Notes: generated from the sequence alone by a model not told the origin. Numbered from the stretch's first letter, positions 1 to 13,269 are shown. The stretch is DNA of 64,000 bases from Heliocidaris tuberculata (GCA_025618425.1 CM046851.1:7367969-7431968); one strand, 5' to 3'. Program-made: numbers and translations.

Positions 1-2930
1 TGAAATTGAAAAGAAAAAAAAAATTATACTGAAAAAAGAAATTGTGGAAAATGAATTGCAGAACAAATATGTCTTTGAGGAGTCCAGTTTAGTCTTGAGT
101 GGGGTGTATTGTTTGTTCGTTAATATGGATTATCTTAGCTCATAGAGAAGAATGATTTTTTTTTGTATTAAAAAAACTATATATATATACTACTACTAAG
201 CATTTGGCAGGTTTTTGACATGCCCATTTGGAAATTTGTCACCATTTCAACTCTGATCATTAAGTAGTGTAGATGTATACTTGGCAACCAATTCGAACAT
301 GCTACTTTATTTGCAGGCCTATAGTTTTGTTAGCTAAGTATTTTTAAGTACATCCATACATAGGTACAAATAGTAGCTATGAATCTGTTAACAATTAGAA
401 GTCTTGCCAGATCTAATGTTGACCCTATGTAAATATGTGGTGAAAGAGAAAGTATACTGGTAGTGAAGGTGACTGTTTGTGTATTGGTTGTCACGTGTAG
501 AGAAGGGCTTTATTGAAGTGAACAAATACCCCATGTTTTCAAATGAAAGAAAGGAATATTGTAAAATGAAAAGAAAAGAAAGTTACATGAAGTGTATATA
601 AGGGTTGTATTAAAGTGAACTATGTCCCATGTTTGAAAATGATAGAGTTGTATTGTTAAAACAAAAAATTGAAAATTGTGAAGGACATATTTGAGAAGGC
701 TTTTAAAACAATATATTCTACTAAGAATCCCTAAATGCTTTCCTTTTTGTTCAGCAGGATGCTTGATATATATATACCATGACTCGGGACACAGGAGGCA
801 TCTAAAGACAATTGCTTTAGGGGAATAAAAGTGGAGAAAGTTGATAATTGCTTAGTTGAGTGGTTCTCTCTTATAAAAAATGATGTCATGTTAAGAATCA
901 TAAATGGTTTCTGTTCGTTCAATTGATTTTTCACTGTCCTTGTAATTCAAGAGACTCTTGTTAAAGGCTTCCATTGTAGAGAATTAAATAATGTTTACCC
1001 TTTTCTTTGATAGCTACATGTAGGTTGTTTCCTCTTTTGTAACATCAATCATTAACTAAGACCGCTGAGTTACAGTGATACATGGTGCATCATCATTTAT
1101 CAATTACTTGTGATATCATATCCTTGTTTTTAAAAGAAGGGATGGGCTTTCAAATACTGATTTATGAGATGGATTTTCCATTAAGACAAGTTAATGAGTG
1201 ATCTAGTTTCAATGCAACCACATCCCCTTTCATTGTGTGCTACCAGTTGACCTCCAAATCTTTTATAGGTGATCTTCAATTGTATTACTTTGTCTATAAA
1301 CATTCTTAAAGCTCATAGACAGTCTCGGTAGCAAAAATCATACTGGCAAGAAACTTATCTAACATAGTCACATACTACTCTCCTTTATCATAAGACACAT
1401 GTACGAGATTATTTAACATTCCATTCACGATTTCAACCAAATTTTAGTGTAAATATCTGTAAGAAACGCTTGGTAACGGCTTTTCACTGCCTCACGCTAA
1501 GACCATATCCACCCGAAGGTTCCCCGCACAATAAACCCAGCGCTTCGCACTATGTGTAGCGTATTCTATACACACAGCAATCCTAATGTGAGTAGTGTGT
1601 GTGTGGCCGTTGTTTGAATTTATATCCCCTCTTTTTGGGCCAGGGATTTTTATTACTTTTCACCTCTCATTCAGTAAATATTTCACTTGAGAAGGAAAAA
1701 ACTTCACAGCATCTTAGTTATGTTAGTACCCTGCTTTTCATTAAGTAAAATCAGAGAAATCTCACGAAAAGTTTGTTTGTTTTGAGGGCCTCCCAAAACT
1801 ATCTGTTGCCTTTAAAGTCATTTTGACACAGTGGTGAAAGTTCAGCTGAATTGTGTATGAGAATGTTTATGAGGATGGAGTATGCAACTCTTTCAAGAGC
1901 TATGTCTTCTTTGTTGTTTTTATTTGATGAATTTTGATGAGAATGTATGAAAACCCCATCTCTGAATTTTCAAAGAGAAATGATAAGCATTGAATGAAGG
2001 AAAATAGTAGTTATTTTCATTAAGAATAATAAGAATGCTATTTGTACTGTGATAGGAATAAGTGTAAAGTTTTACATGTCATCATTACAACAGTATTAAT
2101 TTCTAGGGAATTCTCTGTAAATACATATTAGTTTATAGGGCCACTCTGGATTTTATCAAACAAATTGCCCTTGTCATGTTTTATATTCTCTCTGTAATAG
2201 ACATTTCAGAACAATGGTTTATGTGTGCACAATACTTTGAGAAAAAAAATTGTTCAAGTGCAAACATGCCTTCAAAGGGGTCTTGCGTGAGTCCTCTCTG
2301 TAAGAAGTAATAAGGGGAAACACAACCTCTACCAGTTATTCAGTGACTCATGGAGTACTTAAAAACCTCAATTAATCATAAACTAGCATCTGTAGTATCT
2401 GCTTGGGAAGCTGCACGTCCAATTTATAAACTCATAATCTCAGTAATGGTGGCATTTGTCAAACTAACGAACCAGTTTAATCTGCCGTGGTAATTTTTCA
2501 ATGAAATTAATGTGTATTGAAATAAATCCCTTTTTGGTTTTAGGTTATTGCTTCGTGAGCAGCTTTTCTCCTGGGAATTGGGCTAAATTAGCTACTAAAA
2601 AGTCAGTAGGACTTTGATCCTTGATGCATTGGATGATTCTAAAGGGGAAGTAACCCTTTATTGGTATTTGCAATAAGAGCATGAGTCGAGTAAGAGCAAG
2701 AGCAGTACAAAATTAAAAGTTGGAAAAAGGGAGGTGGGGCAAGATGACAGAGGAATGGAAAGATTGTATGTGCATTCGTAAAAAGTACAAATATCAGGTA
2801 AGATAGGGAGAGAAAACAAAAATTTATATCTTCATGGATGTGATAAAGGAGCAGAGTGGCAGAGAGAGAGAGACATGGGGATAAACAAGGTCAAGACAAG
2901 CCACAGATAAAAGAAAAGAAGACAGTTGAA
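1..2930. other. Non-coding sequence, no feature recognised
   Basis: AT-rich sequence with a few short A/T tracts. About 1500-1660 shares loose similarity with the reverse complement of 61915-62060 (ggatataaattc, aacaac, tgtgta words), perhaps an old dispersed repeat. No exon, RNA gene or promoter could be supported. Confidence 0.5.
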
Positions 2931-2933
2931 CAT

Positions 2934-3012
2934 ATATGGTCTGTTGAGAGCCAGAAGGGAGTTAACTCTGTGTTAAAGCATATGAGTTAATGCCCTTCTG
3001 GTTCCGAATAAC
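2934..3012. mobile_element. Hairpin MITE, GAGAGCC family, copy 1
   Basis: The left arm tctgttgagagccagaaggg and right arm cccttctggttccgaataac flank the loop tgtgttaaagcatatg. The inner arms are gttaactc and gagttaat. This is one of about 17 related hairpins in the window. There is no coding capacity, and the right terminus is eroded. Confidence 0.8.
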
Positions 3013-3785
3013 GAATTATGCATATATAACCAGAGGAGACGAGTAACAGTAAGAGAGGGAAAAGAGACAGGACAGTATTAGAAGGAAAGAAGACTAAGCA
3101 CGAGGCATAGCTTTGGGACACATCGATATCCCATTAGCACTTCATTCTGTAGACCTACAAACCCATGATTTTGTAAGCGAATATTCCAAGGGAGCGGAGG
3201 CACTAATAATATGTGTTTGATTGATAGCATTCCAAAGCTTACTGTCGCGGTCTAGAAACGGGCATCACTGTATGGGTGTTTGTAGGGTTTGGCGCCCTGC
3301 ATGTTAACATTTACACCATCGCGTCACCCAATGGTATAAATATTGCCGTAAATAATGGAACAGGGGCATTATGACAACACAATTATTACTTGCACGCTAG
3401 TACATCAGTCATAATAACTAAAGTAAAGAAAGTAATTCCTCAAAATGCAAGAGTGGCAAGTCTGACAGGCAAGAACCCACTATTATTATCATTATTGAAA
3501 AATAAATCAAGGTGAAAAGAGGCATGCTCAGCAATATGGATGCACTTTTTAAAGAATATATTCTGACCTGATTCTTTGTGCAACATGTATATGATCCCAA
3601 ATGAACAAAATCTACTTTGGGAGGCTCTCAAAAATGTACAAGTACAGGATGTGTAGGTTTAAAATTTTGACATGCTCTTTGTATGACTTAAACATGAATT
3701 TAAAAAAAAACAGTAGATCAGTTCACAAATATTTCAATTTCTTAATGCTTCTTCCTGAAATTCCTTGTGATAAGTTCTATAATTC

Positions 3786-3870
3786 ATATTTATTTATTTA
3801 TTATGATTTATTCTGTGTTCTTTATACAGGGTAGTCTCTTCAGTACATAAAAAACTGCTTTGCAAGAGAG
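3786..3870 (-). mobile_element. Non-LTR retrotransposon 3' end, remnant
   Basis: Read on the minus strand: acagggctctcttgcaaagc, then gaagagactaccctgtataa, then an AATAAATAAATA tail. This is the common 3'-end format of CR1/L2-like elements. Sequence to about 4260 may be further remnant but could not be confirmed. Confidence 0.5.
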
Positions 3871-4369
3871 CCCTGTATTACATAAAACAATTAAAATACA
3901 ATGTAGAACAATTTCAGAACAATAAGATAACAGAACAATACAAAAAAAGAATATGTTAGAAATATTAACAAGTATAAAATTGGATCACGTCTTAAATACA
4001 CAATGTTAAGTGTATTACAGTTACCAGAACTTAGAATGGAGGTTGCATATTTGAGTTGCTGCTATGTCTAATGGCAGTCTTGCAGGTCTTGAAGTGCAGT
4101 TATTGTAGAAGAGATCTGTTGGGAGACTCAAGCTAATTGATGGCCCTGCTAATTTGCCGTAAATATTGTGTTAATGCTGAATGACCTTTGTATCGAACAT
4201 GCTGTAGAAATAATCTGTGCTTCCTAACATTCCAAGCTAGTCAAGGCTTCTTTTCTCTCTTGTTGTAACATAAAATGAAATATTAACATGACTTGGTTCT
4301 GCTTCTGATTCTTGTGGCATTTATTCATGCACTTTTCCTTGATCTGGCAAATAAATTATATGTATATTT

Positions 4370-4394
4370 ATATATATATATATATATATATATG
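4370..4394. repeat. Short TA microsatellite
   Basis: About twelve TA units, just upstream of the retroelement remnant at 4405. Confidence 0.9.
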
Positions 4395-4404
4395 TTCGCT
4401 TTAT

Positions 4405-4655
4405 AAAGAAATCTTGGGGGGAACGAGCTCTTGCTCATGCAGAAGATCGTGGAATTCACTTCCACAGGAGCTGAAGAATGCCAACCTAAAATCCCATTTA
4501 TTCAATCTTGCATTTTGAAGACAGATATTTTTTCTTGATATTGATTCCCTTGTTATGTTTGTTTAATTTTCTTTATGTTTTAGAGCGCCTTGAACATTTA
4601 ATCAGAATGGATAATGGCAATATAGAAATTGTTATTATAATGAAATAATATAATT
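4405..4655 (+). mobile_element. Non-LTR retrotransposon 3' end with last codons of the reverse transcriptase ORF
   Basis: The frame ending at 4518 reads RRSWNSLPQELKNANLKSHL FNLAF and then stops. 'WNSLP...' near the C-terminus is typical of CR1/jockey-like ORF2 proteins. An AT-rich 3' UTR follows with agagcgccttgaacatttaa and a degenerate ATT tail. Only a 5'-truncated remnant survives. Confidence 0.65.
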
Positions 4656-5185
4656 GAATATCTCAAAGATAAACTGTAATTGAAAGTTGCAAGTTAAACA
4701 GTGCTGCAATTAACATCATAAATGAATTGTGCCTATAGGTATGCAGTTCTTATTGTTAAGTTTTGCATATTTTGTGAGTGGTTAAGATTCATGCATGTAT
4801 GGGTGTCATGCTGTGAAATAATAGAATCACATTGATCAAAATTAGACTTTTGCAGTTTCTATAATTTTTTTGACTCCAAAACACAATCATTCACCAATGT
4901 CTCATGTTTCATGAAATTTTCTGGTTTTGCAACATCTCCCTATACAGTCTGAACACTCACAAGCAAGAGTAAGACATATTCACTTGAATCTGTTCCTGAT
5001 ATTTGTAGCAATCTATTCTTGGATGATGGCCCGCTCTCTGAAGACACCATGCTGTAGGTTTAATTATTAATCAGGAGGTGGGGAAGGAGGGGGTTAGCCG
5101 TTGAACTCGGCTTGGAAGTCAGCCGAACGACAAAAGCCCCAACATAGCAGGTAGATGATTAATAGGGACCTGTGTTGGTCAAAGT

Positions 5186-5415
5186 GAGGGATAAGGCTTG
5201 TTCACATATGCCCTTTTTTTTTAAAGTGTAAACTAGCTGCAAGCGAGGATGAAAAAGAAAATAGTTGGGTGTAACATTAGTCTATGTGAGTATGTGTACT
5301 CACTTATTTGTGTGTTACACGATACAAAATTGTGAAATGCTGTTTGCTTTAAAAAAAACGTGGAGAGAACACCACAAGGTTTACCGCTGCTGGCATATGT
5401 GAACAAGGTATAAGA
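5186..5415. mobile_element. Inverted-repeat element, TTGTTCACATATGCC family, copy 1
   Basis: The ends aaggcttgttcacatatgcc and ctggcatatgtgaacaaggt are inverted repeats, with gtttaccgctg just inside the right end. It has no coding content. Confidence 0.65.
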
Positions 5416-6145
5416 CTTCAAGCCTTCGAGAACATGAAAGACACAGCAGGAATTAACCAGTGCACAGTATGAGCTCACGATCACAAACATGATAGGAAAT
5501 GTGTGCATGTATAAGGATGCTGTGTCATGAGTTAACGCAGGTTTTCTAGCTGTTCTTCTGTATTACTTTACTTGCCCAAAAGCTTGAATTAAATGAATTT
5601 GTTAGATGAACAAGCTATTGAAAATATTAACTTTCACCTCAGTTGAAAAAGGATTGAAATTTATTGATTTGTGTCTTAGATTTTAACAAATTGACTTGCC
5701 GATACTATCTGGAGTTTAGGGTTGTACTGATATCTAGGCTACTACTGCTAGGCTGATCGAGCCTCCTTAAAAAATTTGGGATGTTCTGATTACCGGAAAT
5801 CTAGTAGAGGGTGTAAAAGGAGCGCCCAAGAAATTTAAAGAAAATTTGTCCATCTTGAATGTAGGTTAATTTGAACGTAAGATGGTTGACACCTAGTTAA
5901 GGATGAGAGTGGTAATGTGGTATGTTACATGGATGTATGTTACAGAAACTGGGACACATGTATAGTACAGGATCTCCCAAAGGTTGTATGCATGTTTAAG
6001 TTGCAAGGCGTGGTATGCACGGGAAATGCCATTTTGAAATGGTATGTAAATTTCAAGTCTTTGAAATGTATGCCCTTACATTTTGTCACAGGTGTGATTG
6101 CACTTTTGATAATAGTGATAATAATGATAATGTATATAATAGAAA

Positions 6146-6265
6146 GATGATGATGATGATGATGATGATGATAATGATAGTGTAATATAAAGGTGATGAT
6201 ATTGATAATGATGATTATTATAATGATTATGTATATAATTTAAAGATGGTAATGATGATGATGTT
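6146..6265. repeat. Imperfect GAT/GATAAT microsatellite
   Basis: Eight gatgat-type units followed by diverged gataat/gatgat repeats. Confidence 0.85.
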
Positions 6266-6803
6266 TGTACAAAGCTGCCATTCCTCTGACGTAGGCCTCT
6301 TTGATGTGCCAGAGCTGGTATGGGTATCGTATGTTACTGGATGTGAGTGCATGTGAATTAGAGAATGTGGTCAGGCGACTCTTGAAATCAAAGTCTTGCA
6401 AATAGCATTGTGGTGATTACATAGGCACTTGATGAAGATCTTTTTACAGCGTGATCCAGAAGCAAGAAGATTGATGTGCTTAGAGCATATAAGAGTAGTT
6501 GGTGATCAAGTGTCTGGCTATTTTCAAAGGGAGGTTCCTTAAGGCTCTCAAGGGTTGCTCATCAGAACATAGTCAAACAAATAGCAGGGATATGTGCTTA
6601 ATATAGCATAATGAGATAGCATCGTAAGATAGCATCATTGATACATGGAACCTCCAACATTTTCCCTAGTGGCCTTTTAATTTACATTCATACAAGAGTG
6701 AGTGTTTGGATGGAGTTGGCTGTATTTGTCTCTGTTGTTCTAGATGACAACGAGTTTGCAGTTGTCATATATTTCCCCAAGCTTTACGCTTGTCAGAAGA
6801 AGC

Positions 6804-6870
6804 GTATTGTCGGATGAGAGTCAGAAGCATACAAGCTAACATCCTTCTGAATCTGAACAGACGACGATAG
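6804..6870. mobile_element. Hairpin MITE, GAGAGCC family, degenerate copy
   Basis: The sequence gtcggatgagagtcagaag ... catccttctgaatctgaaca followed by gacgacgata matches both arms of the hairpin family with several substitutions. It directly abuts the foldback element at 6873. Confidence 0.5.
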
Positions 6871-6872
6871 TC

Positions 6873-7310
6873 GGGTTCATACAAGTTAACTTAATTGTAG
6901 TTATCTTGCAGTTACAGACCATATGAACAGACTCATAGTATCAAAACTTTAAGTTTACTTGTAGTTCTAGAGCCACAAGTGAGCTCGTGGTTAAGGCCGA
7001 AACCACCAGCAGCGGGGGGTCCTCCGTCGCAGTTTCGGACAGTGTGGATGGAATAAACTTTAAGTCTCGCAAGCTCGTAATTAACAATGACCTCGCTGTT
7101 CATGTTAAACTTCCATGTTAAACTTCCAGGCCTTACCCTTTGTACGAATTATGAACACAGGATCTGCATGTGTACTGTACACACAATCGGTAGTATCTAC
7201 TTCCGGTGTTAACGATGATTGCTCGGTTTGTAGTTTCAGAACAACGAGCATCGTTGTTTCGGGCCCGTGTGAACCCTCATCGTGGTTAGTCTCGTACGAA
7301 CGTAGCTATA
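6873..7310 (+). mobile_element. Foldback-type repeat with CTACAAG/CTTGTAG motifs, copy 1
   Basis: It starts gggttcatacaagttaactt and ends gtacgaacgtagctat, with internal tttaagtttacttgtagttc and gggcccgtgtgaaccctcat. Two more copies lie at 18530 and 19096. It is rich in recurring 'aaactttaagttt' and 'cttgtagttt' words and has no convincing ORF. Confidence 0.75.
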
Positions 7311-7541
7311 GACACGATTAACTTGCTTAGTTGTTGTCGTACAGAGTGGAGCAGATAACCAAGGGATGAGTTATGGAGCCAGGTCATGTGATATGGTGCT
7401 CTTATCGTAGCTGTACCAGAATGCAGTTACGCTGCAACCCAATGCTGTATTAGAAGGGATGGCAGATAAGAGACAGAGCCAGATAGAATGAGAGAGGAGG
7501 GCGAGGGTACTTCGCCAGAAATACACAGGTAGAAGAAGAAG

Positions 7542-7625
7542 ATATCGTCTGTTTGGAGCCAGAAGGGTGTTAACTCTGTACAAATGATGGGACTTAATGC
7601 CCTTCTGGCTCCAAACAGACCATAT
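7542..7625. mobile_element. Hairpin MITE, GAGAGCC family, symmetric GGAGCC form
   Basis: The arms atatcgtctgtttggagcc and ggctccaaacagaccatat are nearly perfect inverted repeats. Between them are agaagggtgttaactc and its partner gacttaatgcccttct. It is one of the best-preserved copies and shows the full outer terminus ATATCGTCTG. Confidence 0.85.
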
Positions 7626-7939
7626 GTTAGAAAGCATGAGATTAGGAAATATAAGGAGAAAAGAAGAGAAGGAATTGTGCACAGTATAAGCGATATAAAG
7701 TGAGAGGTAAGTTAGAGAAAGAGAGTGATAGAGATGGAAATATAGAGAGAAAGAGAGAGAAGAGATGGTTATTTTATAGTGTTTGTGGAAATAGACAAAG
7801 TAGAATGAATACTGAAACACAAAGGAGATGAGAAATGCAAATTGGTGAGAGAGAAGATGAGGGGGAAAATGAAGAGGAAAACAATAAATACTTGTAACTC
7901 CCTTGATCTTATTAAAATAATGGGGTGCTAAAGAGAGAT

Positions 7940-8092
7940 CTGGGCCATGTTTCATAAAAATTGTTTATAGTAACAAGTCACAATGAGTGTTATAAGCTTC
8001 TGAAATCATAGCATTTGATTGGTTGAGAGCAAATTTGTCATAAATCAGTTGCAAATTGTTATTGATAAAAAGTTTTATGAAATGGGGCCCAG
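7940..8092. mobile_element. Palindromic MITE, GGGCCC...CATAAAACTT family, copy 1
   Basis: Ends ctgggccatgtttcataaa and ttttatgaaatggggcccag. The interior is gttataagcttctgaaatca then tttgattggttgagagcaaa. The flanks show agagat on both sides, a candidate target duplication. Confidence 0.8.
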
Positions 8093-8329
8093 AGATACTG
8101 ACATCTTGAAAAGGCACAAAATATACATTATATAGTGAGGAAGGGAGAGGGAGATAGAGAGGAAAATTAAATTGATACAGAAAAGACCTAGAGGAGATGA
8201 TATTGAAGTGGTTTTGAAAGGTGGGGGGTTATTTGGACAAGGATCCTGATCCAAATTAGTGGAGTGTGAGAGATGGAAGGAAATAAGCAAGGAGGTGTTT
8301 AATGGGAGGACCACGTAACAGGGATGGGG

Positions 8330-9600
8330 GTATTAGGATCATGGGTAGTTGAGAATTCATTCACACTGTTAGATGACACCATAGAAGGTTACACAAATCA
8401 TTGAAATGATGGGGAATAGTCAGGTGGGGGGGGGGGGGGGGGGATAGGTTGGGTTGACAGCCTGGTAAGGGGAGGGTTGGGCCATGTAGCAGTAATGTGA
8501 GCGTAAGGATCATAGGTTGTTCAGAACTTCTTCATGCTGTGAGATGATACCACAGAAGGTTATGCTTGTACCAATCATCGGATGGTTTGAGGGAGCTAGG
8601 ATGGGGGGAAGGTAAGGAATACGGAGGGGGGGGGGGGGATGAGAAGGGAGTGGGAGGGGTGGGCCATGTAACAGGGATTTGAGTTTTAGGATCATGGGTT
8701 GTTGAGAATTCATCCATGCTGGGAGATGACACCTAAGAGGTTAGACATCATATCATTAGAAGGGGTCAGGGAAAGGCAATGAAGAGTGGATGAAATATGA
8801 TGCAGGAGGGATAGAGAGAGGGAGGGGGATGGAAGGGAAGGGCAGTCATAAAGGGGTGTGAGTATCAAGATCATAGGCTCCTAAAAATTAATTCATGCAC
8901 GCTGTTAAGGCCACCACACCTTACGATGGGTCTGCGATCCGATTTCAGAAGAAAATGTAATATCATTTTGACAAATCATTTAAAAACGAAAAATATTTTT
9001 GATAGAGGGTCTGAATAGTCATACAGATAGTAAAATCGATAATACGGCCTTTGCCGAGTTTTCTAGTCGGTGGAATGGTCAAATCAGCTCCGAGTCGTAG
9101 TGACGTCACAAAAATCGTACGACTGCCTACGATTTGAAACTAATTTTGCCCTTATTCCCTGAAGAAAGCTGACAGCTCACCAAAACCCTATGTTTAGTAT
9201 TCATATTACTTTTGAGAACCTGAATAGGGCAGATTTCATTTGTTGAAATGCCAATATTTGATGCCATAGCGATTTATTTCATAAATCGGATCGCAGACCG
9301 ATCGTAAGGTGTGCGGTGGCCTTTAGATTGCACCACATAGCATTTTTACAAATCATTGGATAGTTGGAGATATTGAGAGGGGGTCAGGAGGGGGTCTGTG
9401 GAGGGTCAGGATGTGATGGGTGACCTGCATAGTGAGAGTAGTTGGATTTGGGGGGGGGGGGCATGTATCAGTAATGTGAGTATAAAGATCATGGGTTGGT
9501 GAGAACTCATTCATGCAGTAAGATGACATTTGACAGCAACAAATCGATGGATGATATTGGGTAAGGAGGAGCAAGAAGAAATAGGATAGCCTATTATATG
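8330..9600. repeat. Minisatellite, ~180-bp period, with G-tracts
   Basis: Units are anchored by ggatcatgggttgttgagaa and gatgacacc at 8336, 8511, 8690, 8870 and 9487, with intervening g-runs of 9-20 bases. The fourth unit is split by the Harbinger-like MITE at 8907-9324. Confidence 0.8.
8907..9324 (+). mobile_element. Harbinger-like MITE, copy 1
   Basis: About 418 bp with long imperfect terminal inverted repeats. The left end is aaggccaccacaccttacga then tgggtctgcgatccgattt. The right end mirrors it as cggatcgcagaccgatcgta then aggtgtgcggtggcctt. Flanks are gctgTTA and TTAgattg, a 3-bp duplication as expected for PIF/Harbinger elements. A second copy lies in the opposite orientation at 62736. 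No ORF of note. Confidence 0.85.
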
Positions 9601-9612
9601 GAGCTATTATCT

Positions 9613-9682
9613 AATCTGTTTGGAGCCAGAAGGGCATTAACTCTGTGTTAAAGTATAGAGTTAACCCCCTTCTGGCTCCAAC
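9613..9682. mobile_element. Hairpin MITE, GAGAGCC family, right end truncated
   Basis: The left arm aatctgtttggagccagaag and the right arm taacccccttctggctccaa are present. The outer right terminus (CAGACGATAT) is replaced by unrelated sequence. Confidence 0.8.
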
Positions 9683-9699
9683 TCTATACTTTACTATAA

Positions 9700-10040
9700 G
9701 TAAATGGAGCCACAGAGTAGGGTACCAGTACAATGTAACATGGATGTAAAATAGAGATGATAAAAATGCTTTGTGAAATTTTTGTCCATTGTTATATTCT
9801 GAGGGTATGCCACCATGTGAAATCAATATTTTATTGCTTGAACCCCATTTTTTTTGCACCATAATTAATATTAAACACAGGGTACCAGTACAACATAACA
9901 TGGATGTAAAATAGAGATAATGAAAATGCTTTCCAAAATCTTTGTCTATTGTTATATTCTGAAAATATGCCGCCATGTAAAAATCAATATTATTGCTTTG
10001 ACCCTTTATTGCTCCATAATGAATATTAAAGGGTACCAAT
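9700..10040. repeat. Tandem duplication, ~165-bp unit
   Basis: The units gtaccagtacaatgtaacat (9722) and gtaccagtacaacataacat (9882) run in parallel through tggatgtaaaatagagat, ttgttatattctga and gccatgt to ataattaatattaaa or ataatgaatattaaa. Confidence 0.85.
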
Positions 10041-10453
10041 CACCAAAAATAATTTTGCTCTGTATGTTAGAGGTTTCTACACGTTCAAAAAGGAATTGTT
10101 ACACATGAATAAAACATGAAGAATCAACCACAGTGCTGTTTATAATTTAACTCAATGTATAATCAACTGATTAAGAAACATTGACACCATCGTAGGTACA
10201 TTGGGGACCTACAGAGGTATATGAAAGTATTTGAGTAGAATTCTGAATGCATACTTAGCGAGTACTACTGATATACATGTATATATTTCAACATCAGACA
10301 TGGATGAGTAGGTGAATTTGCAACACTTGTAAGGAATTTTATCTGCAGAAGATGTGAACCTTTTGGTCAAGTGAATTGGAATGAGGAGCTCTCAGTTGTA
10401 TAATCTTATTCTCTGTCTATTTTAGATTCAAAATGTCAATGGAGAATAATGAT

Positions 10454-10613
10454 CAGGGCCCCGTTGCATAAAACTTACCATTAACGGTAACTTTGCCATC
10501 AACGGTAACTCTCATGGAAACCTTGATTTTGATTGGCTGTTGAGTGATGTTGCCATGGTAGTTACCATTGATAGAGTTACCATTGACGGTAAGTTTTATG
10601 CAACGGGGCCCTG
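10454..10613. mobile_element. Palindromic MITE, GGGCCC...CATAAAACTT family, copy 2
   Basis: Near-perfect palindrome: cagggccccgttgcataaaa at the left and ttttatgcaacggggccctg at the right, with taccattaacggtaac and its mirror within the arms and gattttgattggctgttgag in the centre. Confidence 0.85.
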
Positions 10614-11960
10614 GTTTTTTTTGTTGGTGTTTTTGGGGGGTACTTTTCTATGATATACATTTAGTATGACATATTTTGCTGTTAAAAGGGATAAAAGTTA
10701 GGAAATAGAGAGTAATTATTATCGGACATAACTCTGTAACCTCCTTTCGATGTCTCACAGGTTGCATGCATAAGATGAACAACACAACTGCAGTCACGTA
10801 CCATCGCGCTTGTAGAATAGTATGTAGTTTGGTTGATACATTCTGCGTAAGTTGTCTTTTGCTGCTAAATATTGCTTCGAAGGGGCCATTTAGATTTATG
10901 AAAATTATGCAAATTGCCCAAAGTTGATTTTCAGCAACAAAGCTGAAATTGTTCGGTGACCACATGGGATCACAAATCAACAGAAAAACTTCAACGGAAA
11001 GAATTTTTCTAGGCTCATAAACTGTCAAGTCGACTAAACTCGGAATACTGTTAGTTTTTATTTTATGGTAGCTGGAGTAGGTAGTGTATTTGGCATGTCA
11101 ATACCCAATACCATAATTTGATCATAATCTTGAAAAGAGTACACAGAATGGATTTCAATGTCATAAACCTATGCCAAGCGGGATGATCATTTCTGTAATC
11201 TCTAGTATTTTAATGCCGAAATTGAATATGTTTACATGGAACATACAGTACCATGTCCTAATGAAAACAACATAGTTTCTGACAGTATTCTATTGTTGAT
11301 TCTGCTGTGTGCATAAGAAAGTTCATGACATTGTAAAAAATATATATATAAATATATTGTTTGTTCAACATTTACACAATTTTTAGATAGGATGGTTAAG
11401 TGGGTTAATATCAGATTACGTATGATCGATATGTATGTATCCATCACAAATCGTCCCATCTTGCAGGTGTATTGACTTGCGATTGATTAGGGGCTGCCTT
11501 AGTACTTTGATTCTGATCAATCGTAACCCTATGTACGATGGTTCAATGATGGAGAGGTGTGGAGGGAGGGAGAAAGAGAAAGAGCAAAAGAGAGAGAGAC
11601 ACACACACATATGAACAGAGATGAGAGAGAGGGAGAAAGATATGAAGGGGAAGAAAGACATGAGAGAGAGATAAAAAGATAAGAGTAAGCGAGGAAGAGG
11701 ATATTTTAAATCACATTATCACCATGGTAGCTTCTTACGAATTTTATTTTGTAATGATTATGTGAAAGCCTGTCAGCCTAATGAATTGGAGTTAATTCAC
11801 AAGCTGGCACAAGTCAGGTGACAGCAGAACATTTTATTTATAGTAACAATTTTCCCTGCTAAAATTCTAAATTTGATTTACAGTCTTCTATTACAACCAT
11901 TGAACTTCTCACAGAATCAAACTCAGAGAATCCATGCGTATTAATTTATTCTGATAGGAG
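10614..11960. other. Non-coding sequence, no feature recognised
   Basis: The frame at 10648-11028 (minus) has no recognisable domain and no splice-supported context. A short GA-rich patch lies at 11560-11690. Confidence 0.5.
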
Positions 11961-11962
11961 CA

Positions 11963-12098
<136 letters not shown>

Positions 12099-12942
12099 TT
12101 ATTTATATAATTAAATAAGGGGATTTCCATATCTTCCTCGAATATGAGGTTCATAGCAGTTGTTTACCGTTTGGATAAATAACATAGATGAGTACATGTA
12201 AGGCCAATTCTTATCTGTTCCCGCCATAGCCTCGATTAATAATTAATGGAATTAGGTAATTATTAAATATAATGAGTGGTATAGTGGAATTCTATTCAAT
12301 TAGATTTTATCCTTGTTCAAATTTATTCATTCCAGTTTGTATTCCCACCCAAAATGCCAGAAAATGTAGATAAACAAGTATGTTATACATGGACCTGGTA
12401 CAATAGTGTCAATTTTGTACAATGCAATATCGTTGTTGCATGTATAGAGAAGATATTTGTATTTGCTTGTTAAATGGCCTGTAAGAAGGTTGGCGGGTAC
12501 ACTTGTAGATATATTATATGTCCATGTATACAAACATGCATATAGTTTTATATGCTATGCATCACTACACATGTTAATGAAAGCATTAGGGAAATATGAA
12601 CATGTTGGATAAGAGCCACAGGGCATTAATCTTTGTAATACTATTGACTAATTAGATCATTTTGACTGCCTATTACATGTGGTCAAAATTACACACTTTT
12701 GATTACACAGTTACATAGTCTTTCTTCTTTTTTTTTGGGGGGGGGGGAGGGGGGCAGCATTGATTATTTTCTTGATACCCATAACACATGCGCAGGACTG
12801 AATTTTGGTCATGAGGATGGAATGAGTGAATCAGGTATTAAATAGCATTCAGCCTTGAGACAATGGTTGAGAGATTTTGATCACCACTATTTTCCAGTTA
12901 TCACGACTAAGACTATCCTGTATGACCTGGAGTAAGTTGCTG

Positions 12943-13093
<151 letters not shown>

Positions 13094-13269
13094 GGAGGCT
13101 TCGAGCGTGAGCTTCAAAAGCCATACTACCTGTAATCCGGTCTGTTAACAAAATTTGGGGGACAGAATTTACAAAAGCACAATTTTTTGCCTGTGAGTCC
13201 TATATATTAAAAGCATTAATTTTAGATAGGGTGCATGCCTCGAAATCAGTGAATGGAACCCTATTTAAA

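Noticed and set aside
7371..7955. 194-codon minus-strand frame
   Set aside because: It runs through a hairpin MITE and a GA-rich patch; composition is dominated by Ser/Leu/Phe from CT repeats.
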